Source of the DNA: Pseudomonas azotoformans
Lineage (GTDB): Bacteria > Pseudomonadota > Gammaproteobacteria > Pseudomonadales > Pseudomonadaceae
Length of the DNA: 64,000 nt
Assembly (NCBI RefSeq): GCF_900103345.1
Contig: NZ_LT629702.1
Coordinates: 2,666,001-2,730,000 of the forward strand
Direction: 5' to 3'
The notes beneath the pieces are model-generated. The model was not told the origin of the DNA. It did no database searches and saw only the letters and a list, made by a program, of their open reading frames with translations. Position numbers and translations under genes: made by a program. This document shows, in pieces, positions 16,210 through 24,797 of the stretch (position 1 is the stretch's first letter; the number at the start of each line of letters is the position of its first letter).

Positions 16210-17112
16210 ATGCAGATCAAATGGTTGGACGACCTCTTGGCCATCGCCGAGTGGAAGAACTTCTCCCGCGCCGCCGAAGTGCGCTGCGTGACGCAATCGG
16301 CGTTGTCGCGGCGTATTCGCTCACTGGAGGAATGGGTGGGCGTCGAACTGGTGGACCGTGGCACCTACCCGGTGCAGTTGACCGCCGCAGGCGCCGCCTT
16401 CTGCAGCGAAAGCCGCGACGCCCTCGCCGGCCTGATGCGCCTGCGCGCCCGCCTGCGCGAAGTGGAACGCATGCCGGGGCGCTCGATCCAGGTGACCGCC
16501 GCGCACAGCCTGTCGATGACCTTCCTGCCCAAGTGGCTGACGCAGTTCCAGCGCCAGACCGAGCAGTTCAATGCACGGGTGGTGGCGGCGAATATTCATG
16601 ACGCAGTGATTGCGCTGGAAGAAGGCAGTTGCGACCTGATGATCGTCTACCACCATCCCCTGGCGCCGATCCTGCTGGACGCGCAACGCTTCGGCAGCCT
16701 GGCCCTGGGGCATGATGCGTTTATCCCGTTGTGCGCGCCGGACAAACGCGGCCGACCGCTGTATCGCCTGCCGGGGAGCACGGGGAAGCCTGTGCCGCAT
16801 CTGGCTTACACCGCCACCACGTTCCTGGGCCGCGTCGCAGAAATCGTGATCAAGAACGGCCCTGCGCCCGCCGTGCTGGAGCGCTGCTACGAAGCCGACA
16901 TGGCCATGCTGCTGATGCGCATGGCTATCGAAGGTTACGGTGTGGCGTGGTTGCCGCAGAGCGCGGTGGTGGATGAGTTGGAGCGTGGGCTGCTGGTGCG
17001 TGCGGGTGGCGAGGAATGGAGTACGCGGTTGGAGATTCGCTCGTATTGCGCGATTGAAAACCAGAACCCGACGATGAGGAAGTTGTGGCGCACGCTCGAA
17101 GGGTTGCGCTGA
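16210..17112 (+). CDS. LysR-family regulator, YjiE/HypT-like
   Basis: A 300-residue LTTR with HTH 'WLDDLLAIAEWKNFSRAAEV' and 'TQSALSRRIRSLEEWVGVEL'; the 'KWLDDLLA..E..NFSRAA' start and 'L.DRGTYPVQLTAAG' match the YjiE/HypT branch rather than the CysB-like or BenM branches. It is divergent from the symporter-racemase operon across a 173-bp gap and is the likely regulator of it. HypT of E. coli senses hypochlorite through methionines, but regulators of this branch in pseudomonads often sit beside amino-acid transport genes, so oxidant sensing should not be assumed. Ends 2 bp from a convergent LysR gene. Confidence 0.88.
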   Translation: MQIKWLDDLLAIAEWKNFSRAAEVRCVTQSALSRRIRSLEEWVGVELVDRGTYPVQLTAAGAAFCSESRDALAGLMRLRARLREVERMPGRSIQVTAAHSLSMTFLPKWLTQFQRQTEQFNARVVAANIHDAVIALEEGSCDLMIVYHHPLAPILLDAQRFGSLALGHDAFIPLCAPDKRGRPLYRLPGSTGKPVPHLAYTATTFLGRVAEIVIKNGPAPAVLERCYEADMAMLLMRMAIEGYGVAWLPQSAVVDELERGLLVRAGGEEWSTRLEIRSYCAIENQNPTMRKLWRTLEGLR

Positions 17113-17114
17113 CG

Positions 17115-18020
17115 TTAATGCACCTGCGGCATCGCCATTCGCAAACGCTGGGCCAGTAAATCGGAGAACGCTTGCGCCAGGGCCGTACGGGGAACATCAC
17201 TGCGAAAAACCAGGCCGAATGAGTACGGCAAAACCGGTAGAAAAGGCCGCGTCACGATCGGCAAGTCCAAGAAATCATTGGCCAGCAATTCATTGATAAT
17301 CGACACGCCGATGCCCTCCGCGACGAAAGCGCAGGCGGCACCTGCCGAATGCACTTCCATACGCACGTTGGGAAGAATGGACGCCTGCCGAAACACCTGG
17401 TCAAGCTCCGTGCGCAGGTTGCGCTGGCGGCCCAGCAGCACCAGCGGCACACCGCGCAAATCACTCACCTGGATGACGCGCTTTGCGCACAGCGCGTGCG
17501 CTTGGGGGAGCACGCACACGCCTTGCACCTGCAACACCGGCACCACATCGAAGCCCGGCAATTCGGTGGGCAGACGCACAAAGGCAAAATCGACGCTGCG
17601 GTCCAGCACTGCGCGCTCAAGCGCATCGTAGGAGCCAGTGACCAGTTCGATCACAAGGTCGTCGCGGCCCTGCATGAATTCGGCCACCACACGGGGCAAC
17701 CATTGGTGGGTCATGCTGGTGGGCACCGCCACGCGCAGCAGCGCCCGGCCTGCGTGACCCAGGCGCAGGTCGTCGGCCATGCGCTGGACGCGTTGCATGT
17801 TGTCGACCAGCCCCGACACCTCCGGCAAAAACGCCTCGGCCTCGGAGGTCGGCGTCAGCCTGCCCTTCCTGCGCAGGAACAAGGCAAAGCCCAGTGACTC
17901 TTCGAGCTGGCTGAGCAAACGGCTGATGGCCGACTGGGACAAGCCCATGCGCGTGGCGGCATCGATGGTCGAACCGGTCGACATGATGGCCTGGAACGCT
18001 TCCAGTTGTTTGAGATTCAC
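17115..18020 (-). CDS. LysR-family regulator beside the OprD/YfcC/CocE cluster
   Basis: The GTG at 18020 ('VNLKQLEAFQAIMSTGSTID') with GGAG seven bases upstream gives 301 residues and the canonical LTTR N-terminus; the longer GTG at 18041 adds seven residues. HTH 'AATRMGLSQSAISRLLSQLE', then an effector domain with 'LRVAVPTSMTHQWLPRVV'. It lies 72 bp beyond the end of the OprD gene, in the same orientation. By proximity it may control the porin and the divergent carrier/hydrolase genes, through the inverted repeat at 19463-19542, but a dedicated binding site was not proved. Confidence 0.85.
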   Translation of the reverse strand: MNLKQLEAFQAIMSTGSTIDAATRMGLSQSAISRLLSQLEESLGFALFLRRKGRLTPTSEAEAFLPEVSGLVDNMQRVQRMADDLRLGHAGRALLRVAVPTSMTHQWLPRVVAEFMQGRDDLVIELVTGSYDALERAVLDRSVDFAFVRLPTELPGFDVVPVLQVQGVCVLPQAHALCAKRVIQVSDLRGVPLVLLGRQRNLRTELDQVFRQASILPNVRMEVHSAGAACAFVAEGIGVSIINELLANDFLDLPIVTRPFLPVLPYSFGLVFRSDVPRTALAQAFSDLLAQRLRMAMPQVH

Positions 18021-18092
18021 GCTCGGGCTCCAAGCAGACACGACTGGGTGCAGTTTCCGCTGGCAACACCGGCGGCGTCCAGCCTTACAGCC

Positions 18093-19319
18093 CTACCAGA
18101 GCTTGATGTCGTAGGTCAGGTACAGGCGGTTGTAGTCCCAACTGGTGAGCACATTGGAGCGGTACGCCGTGTTGCGAAATTCTGCCCCCAAACCTTTGAG
18201 CGTGCCGTCCTGGATCACGTACTTGAGGCTGGTATCCAGCTCGTGCTCATCGGCCGGTTTGCCGGAATACTTGGCGTCGAACCCTTTGTAGTAGCGGACC
18301 ATGAAACTCAAGCCCGGGATCGCCAGGGCGGAAAAGTCATAGTCGTAGCGCAGCATCCAGGTTTTCTCATCCTCCAGGATGAATTTGCTCACGCCCGGAC
18401 TGGTAAAGGACGTGGTGGCCGCACCATTCAAATACGGCAATGCGGCGTCACCGGACAACTGCTGATAGCCACCGCCGAACGTATGCCCGCCAAGTCGATA
18501 ACTCAAGGAGCCGCTGAACATGTCGGCGTCCGCAGCACCGTTATAGGCCGCTCCCGTTTCAAGACTGTTGTAATAACGCACGTCCGTCGTCAAGTGACCT
18601 GGCCCGACAGCTACTTTATGCGCAACCCCGAAAAAGTGCTGGCGATAGAAGTTTTCAAGTTCACCGTAGTAATAAGACAAACTGATGGTTTTATTGAGTG
18701 CATACGTACCCCCTGCAAAGTAAAAATCACCGTGCTTCGGGCCTTTGTAACCGCTCGGTAGCAGATCGACGTTATCGCTGGAGTTACGCAACTTTGATTG
18801 ATCCAGTCGCCCACCTTGCACAAATAGATGTTCGATACCGGTGTATTCAAACTGCGTGCCTTGGAAGGTCTGTGGCAGCAAACGCCCATCGTTGTAACTG
18901 ACCACCGGGTTCTTGGGCAACAACGTGCCCGTCTTCACCACGACATCGGCGAAACGCAGCTTGCCGGTCACGCCTAGGCTGGAAAAATCACGCGCGGCGC
19001 GGCCATCATCATGCACTGGCAACAGGCCTGTACCGGCGTGTGCAGGGCTGGAGTCAAGCCTCAGCCCCAGCAGGCCCAGGGTGTCGAGGCCAAACCCGAC
19101 GGTCCCGGGGGTGAAACCGGAACGCATCGTCAGCAACAACCCCTGTGCCCATTCGACACGGTCGTTGCCGCCGCTGCGGTTGTCATGATTGAAAGCGTAA
19201 TTACGCAACGCAAGGTGGCCGGTGGAATCCTCGAGGAAACCTTCGGCGCGCACGCTTGATATACCAGGCACCATTAAGCTGGCGCATAAAAGCCCGCCGG
19301 TCGTTATAAACGCACGCAT
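18093..19319 (-). CDS. OprD-family outer-membrane porin
   Basis: A 408-residue beta-barrel protein with a signal peptide ('MRAFITTGGLLCASLMVPG..', cleaved near 'VRA-EGF') and the OprD hallmarks 'GFLEDSTGHLALRNYAFNHD', 'EWAQGLLLTMRSGFT.GTVGFGLDTLGLLGLRLD', 'GRLLPQTFQGTQ' and a C-terminal aromatic residue (..YDIKLW) for Bam recognition. OprD paralogues are substrate-specific channels for amino acids, peptides or organic acids. It is divergent from the YfcC-type carrier (300-bp gap), with the CocE hydrolase downstream of that, so this porin probably admits the shared substrate through the outer membrane. Confidence 0.92.
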   Translation of the reverse strand: MRAFITTGGLLCASLMVPGISSVRAEGFLEDSTGHLALRNYAFNHDNRSGGNDRVEWAQGLLLTMRSGFTPGTVGFGLDTLGLLGLRLDSSPAHAGTGLLPVHDDGRAARDFSSLGVTGKLRFADVVVKTGTLLPKNPVVSYNDGRLLPQTFQGTQFEYTGIEHLFVQGGRLDQSKLRNSSDNVDLLPSGYKGPKHGDFYFAGGTYALNKTISLSYYYGELENFYRQHFFGVAHKVAVGPGHLTTDVRYYNSLETGAAYNGAADADMFSGSLSYRLGGHTFGGGYQQLSGDAALPYLNGAATTSFTSPGVSKFILEDEKTWMLRYDYDFSALAIPGLSFMVRYYKGFDAKYSGKPADEHELDTSLKYVIQDGTLKGLGAEFRNTAYRSNVLTSWDYNRLYLTYDIKLW

Positions 19320-19462
19320 GTTGAAGCCCTCAGCTGTGTTTTATTTTTTGTGGCAGAGAGTAAGAAAAGTTGCTTGACCCAGTATTTCCTGGCCGATGCT
19401 CTTGGGTGTTAATGACCGAAATTAGTAAACAACGCTATCGAATTAAAACAGGGGCGACAAGC

Positions 19463-19542
19463 TTATGACAAACGCGCATCAGGCTATGACAAACAACCCG
19501 AAAACACCTTCAAACGCATAGCCCAATACGCGTTCGTCATAA
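19463..19542. promoter_or_regulatory. Inverted repeat in the OprD/YfcC divergent promoter region
   Basis: TTATGACAAACGCG (19463-19476) is repeated inverted as CGCGTTCGTCATAA (19529-19542), 13 of 14 positions matching; a third half-copy CTATGACAAAC lies between (about 19484-19494). Centred in the 300-bp gap between oprD and the yfcC-like gene, this is a good candidate operator, probably for the nearby LysR protein. Confidence 0.5.
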
Positions 19543-19620
19543 CGTTGTGAGGTATTTATGATTGCCCTACTGTGCCGTTGTAGCCGTTGGCTATCCCCAT
19601 AAAAAAAAGAGAGCACCGCT

Positions 19621-21042
19621 ATGTCATCCACTGCGCCAACAGTCACCGACACCGCGCCACCCAAAAACACCCGCCAACTCAACCCGGCAATCATCTTGCT
19701 GAGCATTGTGTTCCTGGCCATGGTGCTGACTTATGTGGTGCGCTCCGGCCAGTTTGAACGCCAAGACGTCCGCGTGATTCCCGGGACCTATCAGGTACTG
19801 GAAAAAGACACCTCGCTCAGCCAACTCTTCGCCCTGCCGTCGCGCTCGGCGAATAAAACCGTGGCACAACCGGTATCGCTGGCCGAGACCTTTTTGGCCA
19901 TTCCCCTGGCCATCGAGAAACGCGCCGGGCTGATTTTCATGGTGCTGTTCATCGGTGGCATGTTTGCCGTGCTGAACAAGACCGGCACCATCGATGCCGG
20001 CCTGGACCGGCTGCTCGGCGCCACCAAAGGCAATGTCTACATCCTAGTGCCAACCCTGATGCTCGCATTGTCGGCAGGCAGCACCTTCATGGGGCTGGCG
20101 AAGGAATACATCATGTTCGTGCCGGTGATGGTGGCCATGGCAAACCGCCTGGGCCTGCCCAACATCGTCGGCTTGGCAATCGTCGCACTGGCGGTCAAGA
20201 CAGGGTACATGGGCTCGATCTCCAACCCCATCGCACTGTCTGTCGCGCAACCCTTGGTCGGCCTGCCGGTGTTCAGCGGGCTGAGCATGCGCATCGTCGC
20301 GTACTTCATTTTTGTCACGCTGGCCGTGGGCTACATCCTGTTCTACATCCGCCGGAGCGGCTTCGATACCTCGGCCACGTTTTCCCATTCGGGCAAAAAA
20401 CTCTCCGTGCGGCATGCCCTGAGCCTGATCACGCTGGGAGCAGGCGTCGGCTTCCTGGTGTACGCCTCCAATACCTGGCACTGGAAATACCCCGAGCTGT
20501 CCTCGTATTACCTGGCGCTGACCATCGTCTTCGCCGCCATCGCAGGCATGAGCCCGAGCACCACGGCAAGCACCTTTGTCGAAGGCATGAACAAGATGCT
20601 CATGGCCGGCGTGCTGATCGCACTGGCCACGGCCGTGGAGTCGATCCTCGCCAGCGGCCAGGTGCTGGACACCATCGTCCACGGGCTGTCGCAGATCATC
20701 GGCCAGCACGGCCAACTGCCTGCGGCGTTCGGCATGTTCTTCGCGCAGATGAGCCTGGATGTGGTGATTCCGTCCACCAGCGGGCAGGCTGCGGTGACGA
20801 TGCCGATCTTCGGTCCGCTGGGCCAACTGGCCGGCGTGAGCCCGCAGACCACGGTGTATGCCTTCCTGCTGGGCAACGGCTTGACCAACATGATCACGCC
20901 CACTTCCAGCGGCCTGCTGGTACTGCTTGCCGCGGCCAATGTGGGCTGGGTGCAGTGGGCGCGGTTTGTGCTGCCGCTGTTCCTGATCTGCACGGCGGTG
21001 GCGTTGCTTCTGCTCGCCTGCGCCGCCCTCACCGGCTATTGA
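19621..21042 (+). CDS. YfcC/DcuC-superfamily carrier
   Basis: A 473-residue inner-membrane protein with about twelve hydrophobic spans. Features of the YfcC family (C4-dicarboxylate anaerobic carrier superfamily): 'FIGGMFAVLNKTGTIDAGLD' , 'SAGSTFMGLAKEYIMFVPVM', 'TGYMGSISNPIALSVAQPL' and, near the end, 'MSLDVVIPSTSGQAAVTMPI' and 'NGLTNMITPTSSGLLVLLA'. The paired S/T-S-G loops resemble substrate/ion clefts. YfcC-type carriers are linked to basic amino-acid or peptide and C4-acid transport; the substrate is not certain. The next gene, a CocE-type hydrolase, starts 23 bp after the stop codon, so the two are co-transcribed. Confidence 0.82.
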   Translation: MSSTAPTVTDTAPPKNTRQLNPAIILLSIVFLAMVLTYVVRSGQFERQDVRVIPGTYQVLEKDTSLSQLFALPSRSANKTVAQPVSLAETFLAIPLAIEKRAGLIFMVLFIGGMFAVLNKTGTIDAGLDRLLGATKGNVYILVPTLMLALSAGSTFMGLAKEYIMFVPVMVAMANRLGLPNIVGLAIVALAVKTGYMGSISNPIALSVAQPLVGLPVFSGLSMRIVAYFIFVTLAVGYILFYIRRSGFDTSATFSHSGKKLSVRHALSLITLGAGVGFLVYASNTWHWKYPELSSYYLALTIVFAAIAGMSPSTTASTFVEGMNKMLMAGVLIALATAVESILASGQVLDTIVHGLSQIIGQHGQLPAAFGMFFAQMSLDVVIPSTSGQAAVTMPIFGPLGQLAGVSPQTTVYAFLLGNGLTNMITPTSSGLLVLLAAANVGWVQWARFVLPLFLICTAVALLLLACAALTGY

Positions 21043-21065
21043 ATTCGACTGACCAAGGCTTTGTC

Positions 21066-22934
21066 ATGACCCTCCCTGCATTCGAAAACATGCACATCGT
21101 ACGCAACCAGATGATCACCCTGCGCGATGGCGTGCGCCTGGCCACCGACATTTATCTACCGCTGGGCACCGGCCCCTGGCCGGTTGTCATCGAGCGCACG
21201 CCCTACGACAAATCCGGCCCCTCGCGCTCGGAAAAACGCCTGGACGGCCTGCACCTTACCCGCGAGCAAATGGCCGCAGCCTTTACCGAGCAGGGCTTTG
21301 TGGCGATCTTCCAGGATTGTCGCGGGCGCTACCGTTCCGAAGGCGTGTTCACCAAATACATCAATGAAGGCGAAGACGGCTACGACACCTTGCGCTGGAT
21401 CGTCGAACAGCCCTGGTGCAATGGGCATATCGGCAGCATAGGCCTGTCCTATGCTGCGCACACGCAGATGGCGATGGCCTGCTGCAATGCGCCTGGTCTC
21501 AAGACCATGGTGCTGGACTCGGGCGGGTTCGCCAACGCCTACCAGTGCGGCATTCGCCAGGGCGGCGCGTTCGAACTCAAGCAAGCGACCTGGGCCTACA
21601 AGCAAGCCCAACAAAGCGCCGCCGTGCAGGCCGACCCGCAGTTGCGAGAGGCGTTGGCCCAGGAAGATATTCTCGATTGGTTTGCACGCATGCCGTGGCG
21701 CCCAGGGCATTCGCCATTGCGCCATGTACCGGAGTACGAAAACTACCTGTTCGAGCAGTGGTCCCACGGGGACTTTGATCAGTACTGGAAGCAACTGGGT
21801 ATCTACGCCGAAGGTTTCTACGAGCAGATCCCGGACATCCCGGTGTTGTTCATGTCCAGTTGGTACGACGCTTATGTCAGTTGCACGCTGGATAACTTCA
21901 CGGCGTTCACCGCACGCAAGCAGTCACCTCAACGCCTGATCATGGGCCCGTGGCTACACGGTGACCGCAACATCAGCTACAGCGGCAACGCCGAATTTGG
22001 CAACACCGCCTCTTTCGACGGCAACCTGGGCGAAGACTGGTTGAGTTGCCGAGTGGAATGGATGCAGCGCTGGCTCAAACCCACCGATGCCGAACGGAGC
22101 GCCACTCATCAGGTCGATGTGTTCCTGATGGGCGGCGGCAGCGGCCGAAAAAATGCGCAGGGTCGGCTGGAGCATGGCGGGCGTTGGCTCAAGTCGCCGT
22201 GTTGGCCGCTCGCGGGCAGCCAACAGCTGAACCTTTACCTGACACCACACAGAGCCCTTTCGCCGCTTGCCCCTGTGGAGACGCCCTCCTCATTGAGCTA
22301 CTTCAGCGATCCCGCCCACCCCGTACCGACCATTGGCGGCTCGTTGACATCGGGCGCTCCGGTGTTTGTGGGTGGCGCTTTCAACCAGGTCGAAAGCCCG
22401 GACTTTTTCGGCACCAGGGGTGACCACTCGGCACTGTGCGACCGAGATGACGTAGTGAGCTTCGAAACCCAACCCCTTGAGCACGACTGGGTGGTCGCCG
22501 GCCCGGTGAAAGTCGAACTGTGGGTGCACAGCAGCGCGCTGGATACCGATTTCACCGCCAAGTTGGTGGACGTCTATCCGCCGAGCGACGATTACCCGCA
22601 GGGGTACGCCATGAACATCACCGACGGGATTATCCGGTGCCGCTACCGGGACTCGTGGGAACACCCGGCTCCGCTCACGCCGGGAGAGCCTTTCAAGGTG
22701 GTGATCGAACCCTTCGCCACCTGCAACCTGTTCAAGCGAGGCCACCGCCTGCGCCTGGATATCGCCAGCAGCAACTTTCCGCGCTTCGATGTAAACCCCA
22801 ACAGTGGCGAGGCCGAAGGCATGGGCGAGCATCCGCAGGTGGCGCGCAACACCGTGCATATCGGCGCCGGGCATCCGAGCCGTTTGATACTCATGGTCTT
22901 GAACAACGCGCTCTCGGAGGCGGACCAAAACTGA
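21066..22934 (+). CDS. CocE/NonD-family serine hydrolase (X-Pro dipeptidyl-peptidase type)
   Basis: A 622-residue protein from the ATG at 21066, with an alpha/beta-hydrolase core (residues ~10-330) and a C-terminal jelly-roll domain ('VKVELWVHSSALDTDFTAKLVDV', 'RLRLDIASSNFPRFDVNPN'). The nucleophile is Ser128 in 'GSIGLSYAAH'; 'SSWYDAYVS' and 'GPWLHGDRN' supply Asp and His. Family members cleave esters (cocaine esterase), acyl-amides (cephalosporin, glutaryl-7-ACA acylases) or X-Pro peptides. There is no signal peptide, so it acts in the cytoplasm on what the YfcC-like carrier imports. That pairing, plus the OprD porin, argues for a small amide or peptide as substrate. Confidence 0.88.
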   Translation: MTLPAFENMHIVRNQMITLRDGVRLATDIYLPLGTGPWPVVIERTPYDKSGPSRSEKRLDGLHLTREQMAAAFTEQGFVAIFQDCRGRYRSEGVFTKYINEGEDGYDTLRWIVEQPWCNGHIGSIGLSYAAHTQMAMACCNAPGLKTMVLDSGGFANAYQCGIRQGGAFELKQATWAYKQAQQSAAVQADPQLREALAQEDILDWFARMPWRPGHSPLRHVPEYENYLFEQWSHGDFDQYWKQLGIYAEGFYEQIPDIPVLFMSSWYDAYVSCTLDNFTAFTARKQSPQRLIMGPWLHGDRNISYSGNAEFGNTASFDGNLGEDWLSCRVEWMQRWLKPTDAERSATHQVDVFLMGGGSGRKNAQGRLEHGGRWLKSPCWPLAGSQQLNLYLTPHRALSPLAPVETPSSLSYFSDPAHPVPTIGGSLTSGAPVFVGGAFNQVESPDFFGTRGDHSALCDRDDVVSFETQPLEHDWVVAGPVKVELWVHSSALDTDFTAKLVDVYPPSDDYPQGYAMNITDGIIRCRYRDSWEHPAPLTPGEPFKVVIEPFATCNLFKRGHRLRLDIASSNFPRFDVNPNSGEAEGMGEHPQVARNTVHIGAGHPSRLILMVLNNALSEADQN

Positions 22935-22969
22935 TGCGCGAGGCGATTTACTGCCGAAACCGCATTGAC

Positions 22970-22989
22970 ATATCGGTAAATCTCGATAT
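22970..22989. promoter_or_regulatory. ArsR operator 1 (ATATCG-N8-CGATAT)
   Basis: ATATCG (22970-22975) and CGATAT (22984-22989) form a perfect palindrome with an 8-bp spacer, ending 9 bp before the arsR ATG: right for autorepression. The same half-sites with the same spacing recur at 23316-23335. Confidence 0.75.
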
Positions 22990-22998
22990 CCTCGCGCC

Positions 22999-23301
22999 AT
23001 GGACCTACTCGACATATTCAAAGCCCTCTCGAACCGTACTCGACTCGACATCCTGAAAGGTTTGAAGGACCCCGAAAAGAACTTCCCCCCGCAGGATGAA
23101 GGGGACGTTCATACCGTTGGCGTCTGCGTGAGCAGTATCCAGGAAGGCGTCGGGCTGTCGCAGTCGACCGTGTCGGATTACCTGGCAACGCTGCATCGGG
23201 CCGGGTTGATCGAGACACGCCGCATCGGGCAGTGGACCTACTACAAGCGAAACGAGGCAACCATCAGCGCCCTTGCCGAGATCATCGGCAAGGAGCTGTA
23301 A
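22999..23301 (+). CDS. ArsR-family winged-helix repressor
   Basis: A 100-residue protein: 'MDLLDIFKALSNRTRLDILKGLKDPEKNFP' then 'SIQEGVGLSQSTVSDYLATLHRAGLIETRRIGQWTYYKRNEATI', the ArsR/SmtB winged helix with recognition helix 'SQSTVSDYLATLHRAGL'. The metal-binding CxC box of ArsR/CadC is missing; one cysteine (Cys34-type position in 'VGVCVSSI') remains, so the signal is more likely oxidative/electrophile or none. The neighbours (a quinone-oxidoreductase-like enzyme and an ABM monooxygenase) also suggest response to reactive quinones or electrophiles. Perfect palindromes precede both this gene and the enzyme genes. Confidence 0.88.
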   Translation: MDLLDIFKALSNRTRLDILKGLKDPEKNFPPQDEGDVHTVGVCVSSIQEGVGLSQSTVSDYLATLHRAGLIETRRIGQWTYYKRNEATISALAEIIGKEL

Positions 23302-23315
23302 TTTTTTATCCCTGC

Positions 23316-23335
23316 ATATCGAGAATTCCCGATAT
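23316..23335. promoter_or_regulatory. ArsR operator 2 (ATATCG-N8-CGATAT)
   Basis: ATATCG (23316-23321) and CGATAT (23330-23335) repeat operator 1 exactly in half-sites and spacer length, with a different spacer sequence. It lies between arsR and the oxidoreductase gene, so the repressor probably controls the enzyme genes from a separate promoter. Confidence 0.75.
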
Positions 23336-23346
23336 CCCTTTTTACC

Positions 23347-23399
23347 GAAACCTACGACTATTGAAACCTACTGCTATTGAAACCCACGGCTATTGAAAC
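23347..23399. repeat. Three 16-bp tandem repeats before the oxidoreductase gene
   Basis: GAAACCTACGACTATT, GAAACCTACTGCTATT and GAAACCCACGGCTATT follow one another without gap (23347-23394), plus a partial fourth unit GAAAC. They fill the stretch between operator 2 and the ribosome site GAGG. Copy number may vary between strains and alter leader length. Confidence 0.8.
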
Positions 23400-23410
23400 G
23401 AGGTAATGCA

Positions 23411-24391
23411 ATGAAAGCGATGATGCTTGAATCATTTGGCGGCCCTGATTCGTTCGAAAGCTGCGAGGTGCCCAAGCCGGTGCCGCACACGGGGCAGGTG
23501 CTGGTGCGGGTTCACGCAACCTCCATCAACCCGCTGGATTACCAGGTGCGACGTGGTGACTATGCCGACCTGGTGCCCCTCCCCGCCATCACCGGTCATG
23601 ACGTGTCCGGCGTCGTCGAGGCCGTAGGCCCGGGCGCGACGAACTTCGCGCCAGGCGACGAAGTCTGGTACACCCCGCAGATATTCGACGGCCCCGGCAG
23701 TTATGCCGAATACCACGTGGCGGCCGAAAGCATCATCGGTAAGAAACCACCTACGCTCAGTCACCTCGAGGCGGCAAGCCTGAGCCTGGTGGGCGGCACG
23801 GCATGGGAAGCGCTGACCGTGCGTGCAGCACTTCAAGTGGGGGAAAGCATCCTGATACATGGCGGCGCGGGCGGCGTCGGGCATGTGGCAATCCAACTGG
23901 CCAAAGCCATCGGCGCCAAGGTGTTCACCACCGTGCGTGAAGCCAATATTGATTTCGCACAACGCATGGGCGCCGATGTGATCATCGACTACGAGAGGGA
24001 AGATTACGTTGACGCGATCCTCCGGGAAACGGCTGGGCACGGCGTCGATGTGGTGTTCGACACCATCGGCGGCCACACGCTTTCACGCAGCCCCGACGCA
24101 CTCGCGCAACTGGGCCGCGTGGTCTCGATCGTGGACATAGCGCAGCCGCAGAACCTGGTCCAGGCCTGGGGCAAGAACGCGAGCTACCACTTTGTGTTCA
24201 CGCGGCAGAATCGCGGCAAGCTGGATGAGTTGAGTACGTTGGTTGCGCAGGGCCACCTGCGGCCGCATGTAGGGGCCATCTATGCACTGGCCGACATCGG
24301 ACTTGCCCATGCTCGGTTGGAGGGTGCCAACAACGGTATCCAAGGAAAAATCGCGATTGCCGTCGTGCCCGCTCAGGAAACAAGACCATGA
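23411..24391 (+). CDS. Zinc-independent MDR/quinone oxidoreductase (NADPH)
   Basis: The ATG at 23411, with GAGG a few bases upstream, gives 326 residues of the medium-chain dehydrogenase/reductase family: GroES-like domain ('[16 protein letters not shown]', '[18 protein letters not shown]', 'GDEVWYTPQ') and Rossmann domain ('[27 protein letters not shown]'). The structural- and catalytic-zinc cysteines are absent, as in quinone oxidoreductases. Such enzymes reduce quinones or alpha,beta-unsaturated carbonyls using NADPH. The stop overlaps the start of the ABM gene (ATGA), so the two are one translational unit, under the ArsR repressor. Confidence 0.88.
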   Translation: MKAMMLESFGGPDSFESCEVPKPVPHTGQVLVRVHATSINPLDYQVRRGDYADLVPLPAITGHDVSGVVEAVGPGATNFAPGDEVWYTPQIFDGPGSYAEYHVAAESIIGKKPPTLSHLEAASLSLVGGTAWEALTVRAALQVGESILIHGGAGGVGHVAIQLAKAIGAKVFTTVREANIDFAQRMGADVIIDYEREDYVDAILRETAGHGVDVVFDTIGGHTLSRSPDALAQLGRVVSIVDIAQPQNLVQAWGKNASYHFVFTRQNRGKLDELSTLVAQGHLRPHVGAIYALADIGLAHARLEGANNGIQGKIAIAVVPAQETRP

Positions 24392-24687
24392 TTTACGAGA
24401 TCGCCGTGCTGCCGGTTCACAAGGAACACATCGACGCGTTCAGGCGAGCCTTTGCCGAGGTGGCGCCGTTGCTGAGTCGTGCCAAAGGCTACCTGGGCCA
24501 CATGCTCGCACAAGGGATCGAGACGCCTGAGCGATTCAACCTGATTGTGCGCTGGGCGTCGCTGAAGGATCACACGCCGGGGTTTGAAGGGAGTGAGGAT
24601 CATCGGGTGTTTATGTTGGGACTGGAAAAATACTTTTTAGAGGAGCCGCAGGTTTATCACATTGAGGGGGCAGCTTTTAGCGCGTAG
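24388..24687 (+). CDS. Antibiotic biosynthesis monooxygenase (ABM)-domain protein
   Basis: A 99-residue ferredoxin-like protein: '[40 protein letters not shown]' with the typical central '[27 protein letters not shown]' of ABM/YgiN-type quinol monooxygenases. The dimeric family oxidises quinols or small aromatics without cofactor, though some members have other roles. Coupled (ATGA) to the quinone oxidoreductase: together with the ArsR regulator they form a small quinone/electrophile module. The last gene before the tRNA-Asn-derived repeats. Confidence 0.85.
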   Translation: MIYEIAVLPVHKEHIDAFRRAFAEVAPLLSRAKGYLGHMLAQGIETPERFNLIVRWASLKDHTPGFEGSEDHRVFMLGLEKYFLEEPQVYHIEGAAFSA

Positions 24688-24704
24688 AGAAACCCAAGGC
24701 AAAA

Positions 24705-24726
24705 AAGCCTGCATCGCTGCAGGCTT
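24705..24726. terminator. Terminator hairpin (tRNA-Asn type, copy 1)
   Basis: AAGCCTGCA and TGCAGGCTT form a 9-bp stem around TCGC, with an A-run on one side; on the minus strand this is the tRNA-Asn terminator, and on the plus strand it can end the ABM transcript. Confidence 0.75.
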
Positions 24727-24743
24727 CCCTTTATGTCGCTATC

Positions 24744-24797
24744 TGGCTCCACGACCTGGACTCGAACCAGGTACCCAATGATTAACGGTCACTTGCT
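24744..24797 (-). pseudogene. tRNA-Asn 3'-half remnant, copy 1
   Basis: On the minus strand this matches the intact tRNA-Asn (57149-57224) from the D-arm/anticodon border to the CCA end, with anticodon stem-loop and T arm kept (three substitutions). The 5' acceptor strand and D arm are replaced by an unrelated sequence (..CTAACCGCTAGC), so no cloverleaf can form. It is best read as the crossover core of an integration event. Confidence 0.8.

Noticed and set aside
23347..23399. CRISPR-like array.
   Set aside because: Only three contiguous 16-bp units without spacers; it is a simple tandem repeat.
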